The notes beneath the pieces were generated by a model. That model worked only from the letters and a program-made list of their open reading frames with translations, was not told the DNA's origin and made no database searches. DNA of 64,000 nucleotides from UBA6168 sp964442355. GTDB lineage: Bacteria; Bacteroidota; Bacteroidia; Chitinophagales; Saprospiraceae. Location of the stretch: the NCBI GenBank assembly GCA_964442355.1, contig CAYTZS010000005.1, positions 1 to 64,000 on the forward strand, given 5' to 3'. Shown one piece after another: positions 43,565-52,077 of the stretch (the stretch's first letter is position 1; every line of letters begins with the position of its first letter). The position numbers were made by a program, and so were the translations under genes.

Positions 43565-46546
43565 ATGGCCCGTGAAAATTATTACATCCTCCTAGACCTC
43601 GACCCCTCGGAGCGAGACCCAGTTAAAATCGAGGCAGCCATCTCTGCCAAGCAGCGGGAGTGGTCGGGTTTGCGCAACCACCCGCAAAAGGGCAATTGGG
43701 CAAACGCCTGCCTGATGGAAGTCCTAAAAATGAGGCGGATGGTGTCCAACCCAGAAGAACTAAGGCAGGAAGCAGAGGATGCCAAAAGACTGTCGCTGCA
43801 AAAAGAGAAAAAGCGCTTTGAAGACCTCGACGATGCCCTCAAAACCATCTCCTCAAAAGGCTATGTATCGGAAAAGGAGTTAGAAAACCTGTTGAAGAAA
43901 CCGGAGTTCAAGTCTTTCATGATGGAGGACATGAATGAGCGCCTGCATGTACCGGTAAAAAAAGAAGCAGCTGCCGAGGTCAAGGACAAAGTGCAGCCTA
44001 TGGAGACGGTTACTGCCAAGCAAATTGAGGCGCACCTCCAAACCCTAGGTAAGAGCGACCTGTACGATTTCCTCGAATTGAAGCGCAGTTCCTCGCTGAT
44101 GAGCCTTCAGACAAAAGTCGTCGAATTGTATAGAGAAACGGGATTGAGCAGCAACAAGGACGCTTACTTTACGGCAAAGCAAGCGCTCATCGGGCAGTGT
44201 CAGGCTATTTTCAAGGAAGAGGACAGCCGCAAGCGCTACGAAAAGACCCTCGACTTGCAGCGCTTCGCAACATTGGACAAAAAGGTGGAATATGCTGGCG
44301 TAGATGGAGAAATCACTGCTGACGAATTTGAGCATTTGGTGATGGAAGGGACAAAACTGGGGCTTGCCAAAGAGGAAGTCGTCAGCCGAATCAAAGAACT
44401 TGGTGCGCAAAAAAAATGGAGCGTTCAATTGCCCGGCAAAGGCTCCTCCGTGGAGCAGTCCCTCACCTGCGGCGTTTGCGGGGCGCTGAATGCACCGAGG
44501 TCAAAAGCCTGTGGCAATTGCGGCTTTCCGGTCGAGGTCAATTGCCCCAAGTGCAGCACCTTACAGCCATCCTCTGCCAGAAACTGCAACAAGTGCGGCT
44601 ATTCCATCTGCGATATGCCCAACGCCTTGCCCCTGCTTCGGGAAGCGAAGGACGCCCTCGCCGAAGGCGAATTTGCCAGGGCAGAATCAGCCTTTCAACG
44701 AGCAGACTCCTATTGGCAAAACCATCCTGACATCCTAAGCGGGCGGCAACAAATCAAGTCCCGATCGGAGCGGGCGCAATCAGTGCTGAAAAAGGCGCAG
44801 GAATTACTGCAAAAAGGCGATGGCTATCAGGCACGGCTGGCCTTGGCGGAAGCGAAGGCACTGCTTCCTGATTCGGCGCAGGTGGCGGCATTGGAGGCGG
44901 CCATATCCCAAAAAATCATGGCTGCCGAAAAATGCCTGGCAAAAGCGAGGGCAGCCGCATCTACCGCAGAACGGGAGGCGGCTTTTCTCGAAGCCCTCGA
45001 TGTTTGCACTGATTGTCAGGAAGCCATAGCCGGGCTAGCAAAGATGCCACCCGACGCCCCAGCCGGGCTGACTGCCTTGGTGCAGGAACAAGCGGTGTTA
45101 CTGAACTGGAAAGCTGTTTCTTCAAAAGCACAAATTACTTACCGGGTAGTTCGTAAAATAGGAGCATTGCCCTCTCACCCCACCGACGGCGAGGTATTGT
45201 CGGATACACCACAGCTTTCCTATTTGGATAAAACGGGGCAGCCCGGCTTGCCCTGTCACTACGCCGTGTTTGCTCAGCGGGGAGGGGTGTTCTCATCGAA
45301 AGCCGCCCTCTCTGAGTCTTTGACCCAGACCGCCAATGTCGAGCGCTTAAACGCCGTGCCAGCCGATGGTTCTGTGACCTTGCGCTGGCAAGCGCCTCCC
45401 AATGCGCTCCGGGTGGAAGTCTGGACGAAAAAAGGGGCGCTACCCGAACGACGTGGCGACGGGTCGCAATTGCCTTCCATCCGAAGCGACGGAGCCAGCC
45501 ACGACGGGCTGGCGAACGACTATGCACAGGGCTATTTGGTCGTCGCTATTTTTAAAGATGGCATGGGGAGGGAACTACCCGCAAAAGGTCTTGGCATATT
45601 AACAGCTGCTACTGCCCCGCCGAAGCCAGTGGAGCATTTATTGGCAAATAAAACGGACAATTTGGTTGAGCTTACGTGGTATGAAGGTACGGACAAGGTT
45701 GAACTTTATTGGTCGGACAAACCCTTTTTTTTGCAATTCGGAGAGGTATTCCCATACATACGGGCAGGAACTATCGGCACATCAGTCCCCGTACACCAGA
45801 AGGGCTTGGCAACTGCACGACTCCCTCGCCATGGCGTATATGGCTTCCTACCCGTCACGATAAAAGGACAATTGGCGGTAGCGGGCAGGGCTGTCATGGT
45901 TGCCTATGCTGAAGAAATCAGCGACCTGACAGGGAAAATGGAGGATGGCAAGTTGCGCCTAACTTGGAAGTTTCCGCCCGGCGCTCAACAAGTGCAGGTG
46001 CTTTGTTCTGATAAATATGCTTCCAACTCGGGCAACCCGGTCATCGTGACAGAACAGGAGTATCGCCGTTCCGGCGCTTGGACGCTTGACTATCTTCCGC
46101 CCAACGCTCCCGATGTGACGGTCCGGGTGCGCACCCTTGTTGAGGTGCCCGGCGCAGCAACCGAATATTCAGCGGGCAAGCAGATAAATGTCAAGGTGAA
46201 AAAAACGACGCTCCGCTTCTCGGTGCAGAAGAATGGGCTAGCGTCCATTTTCTCCAGCACCCGGAAGTTCGATTTGAGGGTGGAGTTGGATGGCTTGCTC
46301 GATACCAAGCTACAGTTAGTAGTGAAGGAAAACAATCGCCTCATTTCATTCAAAGATCCAGACAGAACTGTGATTCGAGAGTTTTCAGCCATTGACTTCA
46401 TGTCTTCTGAAACCTTGCGTGCTTCGTTCACCTACAAACCAGCAGGTAAGTCAGTGCAGCAGTTGTTTTTCAGCATTATTCCGCTTCATGCGGATGGACT
46501 GGAAATGATTCAGGTGGAGGATAACGGAAAAAGAATTATGCTTTAA
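43565..46546 (+). CDS. Degenerate J-domain / zinc-ribbon / Fn3-like scaffold
   Basis: 993 residues. Residues 1-75 look like a J-domain (ENYYILLDLDP, long helix, NHPQKGNWANA, helix ending NPEELR) in which the essential HPD is HPQ. A second J-like unit without the motif is at ~165-235 (DLYDFLELKRS, then EDSRKRYEKTL). A TerB-like acidic helical stretch follows (DGEITADEFEHLVMEG). A double zinc ribbon is at ~302-350 (CGVCG, CGNCG, CPKC, CNKCG), then TPR-like helices (~360-490) and several Fn3-like beta domains to the end (SVTLRWQAPPNALRVEVW; KLRLTWKFPPGAQQVQVL). It probably links Hsp70s to other components. It sits between the membrane zinc protein and the first GTPase. Confidence 0.75.
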   Translation: MARENYYILLDLDPSERDPVKIEAAISAKQREWSGLRNHPQKGNWANACLMEVLKMRRMVSNPEELRQEAEDAKRLSLQKEKKRFEDLDDALKTISSKGYVSEKELENLLKKPEFKSFMMEDMNERLHVPVKKEAAAEVKDKVQPMETVTAKQIEAHLQTLGKSDLYDFLELKRSSSLMSLQTKVVELYRETGLSSNKDAYFTAKQALIGQCQAIFKEEDSRKRYEKTLDLQRFATLDKKVEYAGVDGEITADEFEHLVMEGTKLGLAKEEVVSRIKELGAQKKWSVQLPGKGSSVEQSLTCGVCGALNAPRSKACGNCGFPVEVNCPKCSTLQPSSARNCNKCGYSICDMPNALPLLREAKDALAEGEFARAESAFQRADSYWQNHPDILSGRQQIKSRSERAQSVLKKAQELLQKGDGYQARLALAEAKALLPDSAQVAALEAAISQKIMAAEKCLAKARAAASTAEREAAFLEALDVCTDCQEAIAGLAKMPPDAPAGLTALVQEQAVLLNWKAVSSKAQITYRVVRKIGALPSHPTDGEVLSDTPQLSYLDKTGQPGLPCHYAVFAQRGGVFSSKAALSESLTQTANVERLNAVPADGSVTLRWQAPPNALRVEVWTKKGALPERRGDGSQLPSIRSDGASHDGLANDYAQGYLVVAIFKDGMGRELPAKGLGILTAATAPPKPVEHLLANKTDNLVELTWYEGTDKVELYWSDKPFFLQFGEVFPYIRAGTIGTSVPVHQKGLATARLPRHGVYGFLPVTIKGQLAVAGRAVMVAYAEEISDLTGKMEDGKLRLTWKFPPGAQQVQVLCSDKYASNSGNPVIVTEQEYRRSGAWTLDYLPPNAPDVTVRVRTLVEVPGAATEYSAGKQINVKVKKTTLRFSVQKNGLASIFSSTRKFDLRVELDGLLDTKLQLVVKENNRLISFKDPDRTVIREFSAIDFMSSETLRASFTYKPAGKSVQQLFFSIIPLHADGLEMIQVEDNGKRIML

Positions 46547-46563
46547 CAATTAAGGAACAAGCC

Positions 46564-47799
46564 ATGAAATACACTTGCCCATTTTGTTACGTCAAATTCA
46601 GTCGGGACGATATCGAGTTCCGCTGCGAGAGTTTCACTTCTACCACTTGCAAAGAAGAAGACCCTTTGCTTGCGGCGTACTTCGGACAGCCCCGGATACT
46701 TGCCAACCACGTCATCCCCAACAAGGCGTGGAGCGAGTTTTTGAACAAGGATCAATGGTGGAAGGTGTTGGGCAAGACCTCTCGAATGTTCATCGTGCCC
46801 GACGAGGTGAAGTGTGACCGCTGCAAAGCGCCCTCCCGGAAGAAGGTGTGCCCGCACTGCCACAATGAACTTCCCACTTATTTTCACAAGGCGGACAGCC
46901 ATATCATCTCCGTCATAGGTGCCAGAGGGAGTGGCAAGACGCACTACATTACCGTACTCATCAATGAGTTGCTCAAGAAAGGTTACAAACTCGACATATC
47001 CAGCATCCCGCAGGACGTGGGGGAAGATCGCACCCAAGTGACCAGCAAGCGGTACCAGGATTACTACCGCCGTCCCCTGTTGGAGCATGGCGACGAATTG
47101 ACTAAGACCTCCATCGCCAAGGACCTTAGTCCCTTGATTTACCAAATCACCAGTGGACAAAAGGGCTTCAACAAAACGAAGGCGCTGTACCTCGTTTTTT
47201 ATGACACCGCGGGAGAAAATTTCCACGACTCGATGGAACTGCAAAAGCTCGCCAACTATGTCGCCAACTCTTCAGGGATGATTTTTTTGCTGGACACCTT
47301 TCAGGTGCCCGGCGTTAAACTAAAACTGCGCTCAAAAGGTATTGGCATCTCCGACAGTGGCATTGATTTTCAGGGGGTGTTCCAGCAGGTGTACAGCCTC
47401 TTGGAAAAGCTCGGCTTAGTTAAGCTCAATTCGCCAAGCCCCATTCCGATAGCCCTGACATTCAGCAAAATTGATGAGGTCATCCGCCATAGCTTGATGG
47501 AGGACGACATCTCGGAGTTCAGTATCCGAAAAAACAGTCGCTACTTGGAAACGGGCGTTTATTCCCCTTCAGAATTACAGGAAATCAACCACGATATGCG
47601 TAGTCTGCTCACGCTCTGGGGCGAGGATGGGTTCATTTCAGACGTAGAAAAAAAATTCTCAAAAACTGCCTATTTCGGTGTTTCAGCGTTAGGTGCCACC
47701 CCTGTGGGCGGCAAAATCACAGAAGTGAAGCCTTTGCGGGTGCTTGACCCGCTCATCTGGATATTGGACAAGATTGACTTTGCACTGCCAAGGAAGTGA
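46564..47799 (+). CDS. Zinc-ribbon TRAFAC-like GTPase (double-GTPase family)
   Basis: 411 residues. The N-terminus has zinc-binding pairs (CPFC at 4-7, later C; CDRCKAPS and CPHCHNELP at ~88-107). The GTPase core shows Walker A IGARGSGKTHYIT (119-127) and a switch II-like FYDTAGENFHDS (213-218), then ALTFSKIDEV in the NKxD position. This matches the DO-GTPase2 family that I associate with GAP1 proteins in predicted conflict systems, where two GTPases work with a GAP1 partner. The next two genes are exactly a GAP1-like protein and a second GTPase. GTP over ATP is inferred from the family. Confidence 0.85.
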   Translation: MKYTCPFCYVKFSRDDIEFRCESFTSTTCKEEDPLLAAYFGQPRILANHVIPNKAWSEFLNKDQWWKVLGKTSRMFIVPDEVKCDRCKAPSRKKVCPHCHNELPTYFHKADSHIISVIGARGSGKTHYITVLINELLKKGYKLDISSIPQDVGEDRTQVTSKRYQDYYRRPLLEHGDELTKTSIAKDLSPLIYQITSGQKGFNKTKALYLVFYDTAGENFHDSMELQKLANYVANSSGMIFLLDTFQVPGVKLKLRSKGIGISDSGIDFQGVFQQVYSLLEKLGLVKLNSPSPIPIALTFSKIDEVIRHSLMEDDISEFSIRKNSRYLETGVYSPSELQEINHDMRSLLTLWGEDGFISDVEKKFSKTAYFGVSALGATPVGGKITEVKPLRVLDPLIWILDKIDFALPRK

Positions 47800-47848
47800 A
47801 AGGCAAGCGCCGCCAATCGAACAATTCATTCTTTAAAAAAACAACACC

Positions 47849-50431
47849 ATGCCACTGCCTTACCTTGAATTACATTATGCCTCCACCCAACAGAGCCTGC
47901 TGACCGGAGCGGATGGCTTTGGCATCAGGACTTTCAGCGAAGGCTTTCCGAAGGAAATCATCGAGCGGCTCAAATCGAGGAACGTGTTTGTCTATCAGAC
48001 GGGGAACAAGGCTTTGGCAGGAATTTTTGACCTGTTAAAAAACCCGAACCTCGTGCTAGAGTACCCGGAAACCTTCACTTTTTTCAGAGAGGAATTGGAG
48101 GAGCAGGTATTTTACATGTTCACCCGGACGATATTTCTGGGACGTGATTATGGCTGGTATCTGGCGACAAGGGAGGAGAGCGCCCGTTCTGGCAACTTAT
48201 TCTGCCATGCTGTCATTTTTAAGGAAGCAGATTTTTTTCGAAATAGACCGGAGCAGGTTTTTCAGGCACTGACCCAAGAACTGTTCCTTCCCCGAAACCC
48301 TCGAAATAACCCTGACAATGCTGAGCTTCGGCAGTTGCTGACCAACCTGCATGGAGTGCCCACGCCCCTACCGTTAAGGGATTGTCTAACTTGTGAACTG
48401 CCCGTTTCGCCGACCATCAAAGAAGTGGAAGAGACGGTGCTGGCTGTCTACGATGCGCTCGAAACACAGCGCCGGGTAGTGGTGGTACTACCTGAGAGCC
48501 AAACGAAGCAGCACATACTCTCCCTCCTCGCCTGCCTTCCGAAGTTTGTGCTCAAGTCCGTCAGTTTTGCAACAAACAGCCACGAATTCAACCTCTACAC
48601 GGATTATACGTTGGTGTTTGTCAATGAGCTGTATCAGCGGGAAGTTCCGGCAGACCATCCATACTTGCTGGTCTGTGACTATCGGGCAGGGCATTTTCCT
48701 GCTCATAACTCCTCTGATTTTTCCAATTATGTGCTTCGCTTGGTTCAATCGGGCAACCTAGCCGAACTGCAAGTGATGAATGAGGAATTGGACGGCATGA
48801 CTGCCAAGTTCAGCGAGGGCATGTCCTTCAACTCGCTGTTTTATGCTTGGCTGCACCTGCTGACCGACAAGCAGGGATATCACTTTCAGCCAGATGAGAT
48901 AGTACGAAAAGTCAAGGACTATCCTTTAACGCCTTCGTTCAGGAACCGCTTGAACGAGTATGTGCTGTTCAGCTTCAAGCAAGCGCTCGATTCGGAGAAA
49001 CATGCCAAGGTGGCAAGTTCCCTTCAATTGCTCGACGAGACAAAAATGGAGGATTCGCGAAGAGAGGACGCGGAGCGCCGTTTCACTGAGTATTTTTTCA
49101 AAGACGACAACGCCGCTGCCCTTTATCGGCACACACAAGACCTCGACCTCATGATGAAGACCCTTTGGCTGGGAGGGCAAGAGGCGGAGATTTTCAGCTT
49201 TATTGGCAGAAGCACACTGCCAGTCGCCACGATGGAATTTTTAATCCTCCGGTTTTGCGCCAATTTGACCTTCGACGGGATGGAAAACATCCTCTATTCG
49301 GCGATGCTGAGTGACAAAATATCTCCTTCCTTTGGCTCAGACCTCGTCAAAACAATTGGTGTGGACACTTTTTTGATGCACGACTTTTTCGCCCAATTTG
49401 GGGACAAATTACAACCAAGGTTTTTTGGCACAGAGACTAAGGGCTATCTGCAACAGATGGCACTCAATGGAAAGGATGCACTATACGAGCTAAGGCTGAA
49501 AATAGCCAATTATCCCTTTCTTGGTCAGTATGCAGATTGCCTCTTGGAGATTTCAGGAGAGGAATGTATCCCATACACCCGAAAAGTCGAGTACCTCGAT
49601 TTTTACACTGGCCTAATTAAGAGCGGACAACGCAGCTTCTTAAAAAACGAAGCACTGGACAATCTGCTAAGAGCATTGCTTAATGGGTTTGAAAAGCCTT
49701 CTGGAGAACAGGAACAAGAGCGCTTTAGTGCAAGTTTGAGGGGATTTGGCATACTAGCGCAGCAGTACCAAAGCAAAGTTGAAAAAGAAGAAAGCCCAGA
49801 ATGGACACTTTATAACTTTTACAAATTAACTGCGGCGCTGATGCTGAAATCGACGGATTTCGGCAATGATGTAGAAAATTTTTCGAAGATACTCCCCATC
49901 CCGACCAGGAAAGGATGGAGCAGTCTCCTGCTTCGTTTTATGCTCTCTGCTCTTTCACCTGACACATGGCGGAATCGAGACGATGCGATGACACTTTGCC
50001 GCTACTTTTTTAGTATTCTTCCCTTCAAAGAACAAAAGCATGCTTTTCAAGGTGAAGAACTTGAGATGATACTCTTCATCCCCGCTTTTTACGCCCAACG
50101 CTTCACATTAACAAAACATGACGAAGGCATCTTGAAGGATTTCTTCAAGGCATACACAGAAGCAGTGTGGGGGCTTAGGCGCTACTCGGGCAGGGACTCG
50201 CAAGACATCGCTAAGATTTATTCACCAGCTCAACTTTGTGAACGAGTCGCCATTTACCTCAATCGCCTAAAAGAAGTGGACAAACAAGCCTGTAGAGAAG
50301 TGGTCGAGTACATCAGTACTGAAATGCCTGACTCCGATACCGACCTAATCGAGTATGTGCAGAGCAAGGTGCAACTCGATAACCCGATAAAGAGCCTTTT
50401 TAAAAGATTTTCACCATTCAAAAAAGACTAA
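47849..50431 (+). CDS. GTPase-associated protein 1 (GAP1)-like
   Basis: 860 residues. The N-terminus PYLELHYASTQQSLLTGADGFGIRTFSEGFP matches the start of GAP1-N domains, and residues to ~290 fit that domain (FTRTIFLGRDYGWYLATREESARSGNLFCHAVIF). The rest is helical and fits GAP1-M and GAP1-C in order and length. No membrane segment or known catalytic motif. GAP1 proteins occur beside double-GTPase genes and are thought to connect them with effectors. The gene lies between the two GTPase genes, 2 bp before the second. The exact family split within GAP1 cannot be settled by eye. Confidence 0.8.
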   Translation: MPLPYLELHYASTQQSLLTGADGFGIRTFSEGFPKEIIERLKSRNVFVYQTGNKALAGIFDLLKNPNLVLEYPETFTFFREELEEQVFYMFTRTIFLGRDYGWYLATREESARSGNLFCHAVIFKEADFFRNRPEQVFQALTQELFLPRNPRNNPDNAELRQLLTNLHGVPTPLPLRDCLTCELPVSPTIKEVEETVLAVYDALETQRRVVVVLPESQTKQHILSLLACLPKFVLKSVSFATNSHEFNLYTDYTLVFVNELYQREVPADHPYLLVCDYRAGHFPAHNSSDFSNYVLRLVQSGNLAELQVMNEELDGMTAKFSEGMSFNSLFYAWLHLLTDKQGYHFQPDEIVRKVKDYPLTPSFRNRLNEYVLFSFKQALDSEKHAKVASSLQLLDETKMEDSRREDAERRFTEYFFKDDNAAALYRHTQDLDLMMKTLWLGGQEAEIFSFIGRSTLPVATMEFLILRFCANLTFDGMENILYSAMLSDKISPSFGSDLVKTIGVDTFLMHDFFAQFGDKLQPRFFGTETKGYLQQMALNGKDALYELRLKIANYPFLGQYADCLLEISGEECIPYTRKVEYLDFYTGLIKSGQRSFLKNEALDNLLRALLNGFEKPSGEQEQERFSASLRGFGILAQQYQSKVEKEESPEWTLYNFYKLTAALMLKSTDFGNDVENFSKILPIPTRKGWSSLLLRFMLSALSPDTWRNRDDAMTLCRYFFSILPFKEQKHAFQGEELEMILFIPAFYAQRFTLTKHDEGILKDFFKAYTEAVWGLRRYSGRDSQDIAKIYSPAQLCERVAIYLNRLKEVDKQACREVVEYISTEMPDSDTDLIEYVQSKVQLDNPIKSLFKRFSPFKKD

Positions 50432-50433
50432 CC

Positions 50434-52077
50434 ATGAATCGCTACATATATCCAGTCATTGACTTATTCAAAAAATTCTTCGGTGTTGCAAAGTCTAGAA
50501 CCAGTAGTGCTTATCGTGTTGCTTTTGGCTTTGCCCAGCATTTGCTCAGGAAAGACCCTCGCTCAAAGCCTGAAAAGATATGGTGCTTTTATGCTGAACC
50601 TTATCGGCGAGGTTTTGCTGTTACGGGGCTAACTTTTTCAGGTGTGCTTGCATTAATTGCCATTGCGTTCCTTATCGTTGGACTGATAACCTTGGGACTA
50701 TACTTAATTGCAATTATTTTATACACAATTGCTGGTATTGCTTTAATCGCACTTGGGTTGTCTGGTCTAAAAGGCTTCGAGGGTGGCGGCTGGGCTGGTA
50801 TAATCACTACAATAATTACGGTTGCAATAGCAGCTTATTTGTGGGAGCCGATATTTGGGTTTATTGATGGATTTTGGGAATTTACAACTCAGTTTTCACA
50901 AAACCTGAACTACATAACTTACGTAACCTACTTTTTAGGAAGTTATTGGCATTTGATTCTTGCCGTAATCATAACGCCGGCTGCCGTTGTTTTGACAATT
51001 GCAGTTTTGACAATATTGACTGTTTACCTTCTTAGGGGCTTCGAACAATTGGTCACATGGTCTTATGGTATCCGTCACCGCTGCCCGGAATGTTCTCAAA
51101 AGACGGAACCTGCCGTGTATATGTGCAGTGTATGCAAAGCTGAGCACCCCTATCACCTTGTACCAAGCAAGTATGGAATATTCTCGCACGAGTGCGTCAA
51201 CGGACACAAGATGCCTACGATGTTGGTTTTGGGCAGAAATCGTGACGTTCCTCACCACTGTCCGAACGACCAATGTAAAGCAGACCTATCATCAGGTGCG
51301 GTCGGCACTGATAAGCACATCGCATTTGTGGGGGGAAGGACTGCCGGTAAAACCTGTCTTTTGGTGCAGGTAACACGACACTTGTTGGCAATAGGTGCTG
51401 AAATCCCAGAAATAGACCAAAGGCGAGATTTCGGCTTATTGAATGACCGCATCGAAAAAGGACAAGTTCCAGATGCCACTAGCCCAAAACACGTTTATAG
51501 AGCATTCCAATTGACCTTGAAAAAAGGAGCTTTCCCTTACCACTTTTATTTTTATGACTTGGCTGGTGAAAAATTCGAGCACGCCCAAGATGCTGCTTCC
51601 CACCGATTCTTCACCACACTCGATTCTATTGTCTTCGTATTTGACCCATTCAGTGTGCCTGAGTTTAGGCAGAAGCACCGCCCTCCCACGGGCGTGGCTG
51701 TTGCTTCACAAGACCCACTTGAGCTAATCCGCAATCTTTCGCAGGTTTTGGAACGATATAATGATAAATCGAAAGTCAGGAAAGTTTCGTTAAACGTCCT
51801 CTTGGTCAAATCTGATACTGGCTACTTGAATGGTATGGTTAATGGCTTGATGGAACAATCGAAGATGAATGAGTATGTCAAGCAGTTTATGCGAGAGGAG
51901 CTTGGTCAAGCAGCTTTCATCCACCATGTCGAACAGCACTTTGACAAAATCAATTACTTCCCTGTAAGCGCATTGGGGCGGGCGCCATCGCCAACAGACA
52001 CTTCCCCATTTATGGCTCAAAATCTAAAAGAAGCCTTTGACAGGATTTGGAAGGACATAAAAGTAAAAGTGAATTGA
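50434..52077 (+). CDS. Membrane-anchored zinc-finger GTPase
   Basis: 547 residues. Four or five hydrophobic segments lie at ~68-190 (VLALIAIAFLIVGLITLGLYLIAIILYTIA; WAGIITTIITVAIAAYLW; LILAVIITPAAVVLTIAVLTIL). Zinc pairs follow at ~210-285 (CPECSQ, CSVCK, CVNGH, CPNDQC). The GTPase core has GGRTAGKTC (300-308) and switch II YDLAGEKFEHAQD, plus VLLVKSD in the NKxD position. It is the second GTPase of the GAP1 group and would place the complex at the inner membrane. Its TGA overlaps the TTG start of the STAND gene. Confidence 0.87.
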   Translation: MNRYIYPVIDLFKKFFGVAKSRTSSAYRVAFGFAQHLLRKDPRSKPEKIWCFYAEPYRRGFAVTGLTFSGVLALIAIAFLIVGLITLGLYLIAIILYTIAGIALIALGLSGLKGFEGGGWAGIITTIITVAIAAYLWEPIFGFIDGFWEFTTQFSQNLNYITYVTYFLGSYWHLILAVIITPAAVVLTIAVLTILTVYLLRGFEQLVTWSYGIRHRCPECSQKTEPAVYMCSVCKAEHPYHLVPSKYGIFSHECVNGHKMPTMLVLGRNRDVPHHCPNDQCKADLSSGAVGTDKHIAFVGGRTAGKTCLLVQVTRHLLAIGAEIPEIDQRRDFGLLNDRIEKGQVPDATSPKHVYRAFQLTLKKGAFPYHFYFYDLAGEKFEHAQDAASHRFFTTLDSIVFVFDPFSVPEFRQKHRPPTGVAVASQDPLELIRNLSQVLERYNDKSKVRKVSLNVLLVKSDTGYLNGMVNGLMEQSKMNEYVKQFMREELGQAAFIHHVEQHFDKINYFPVSALGRAPSPTDTSPFMAQNLKEAFDRIWKDIKVKVN

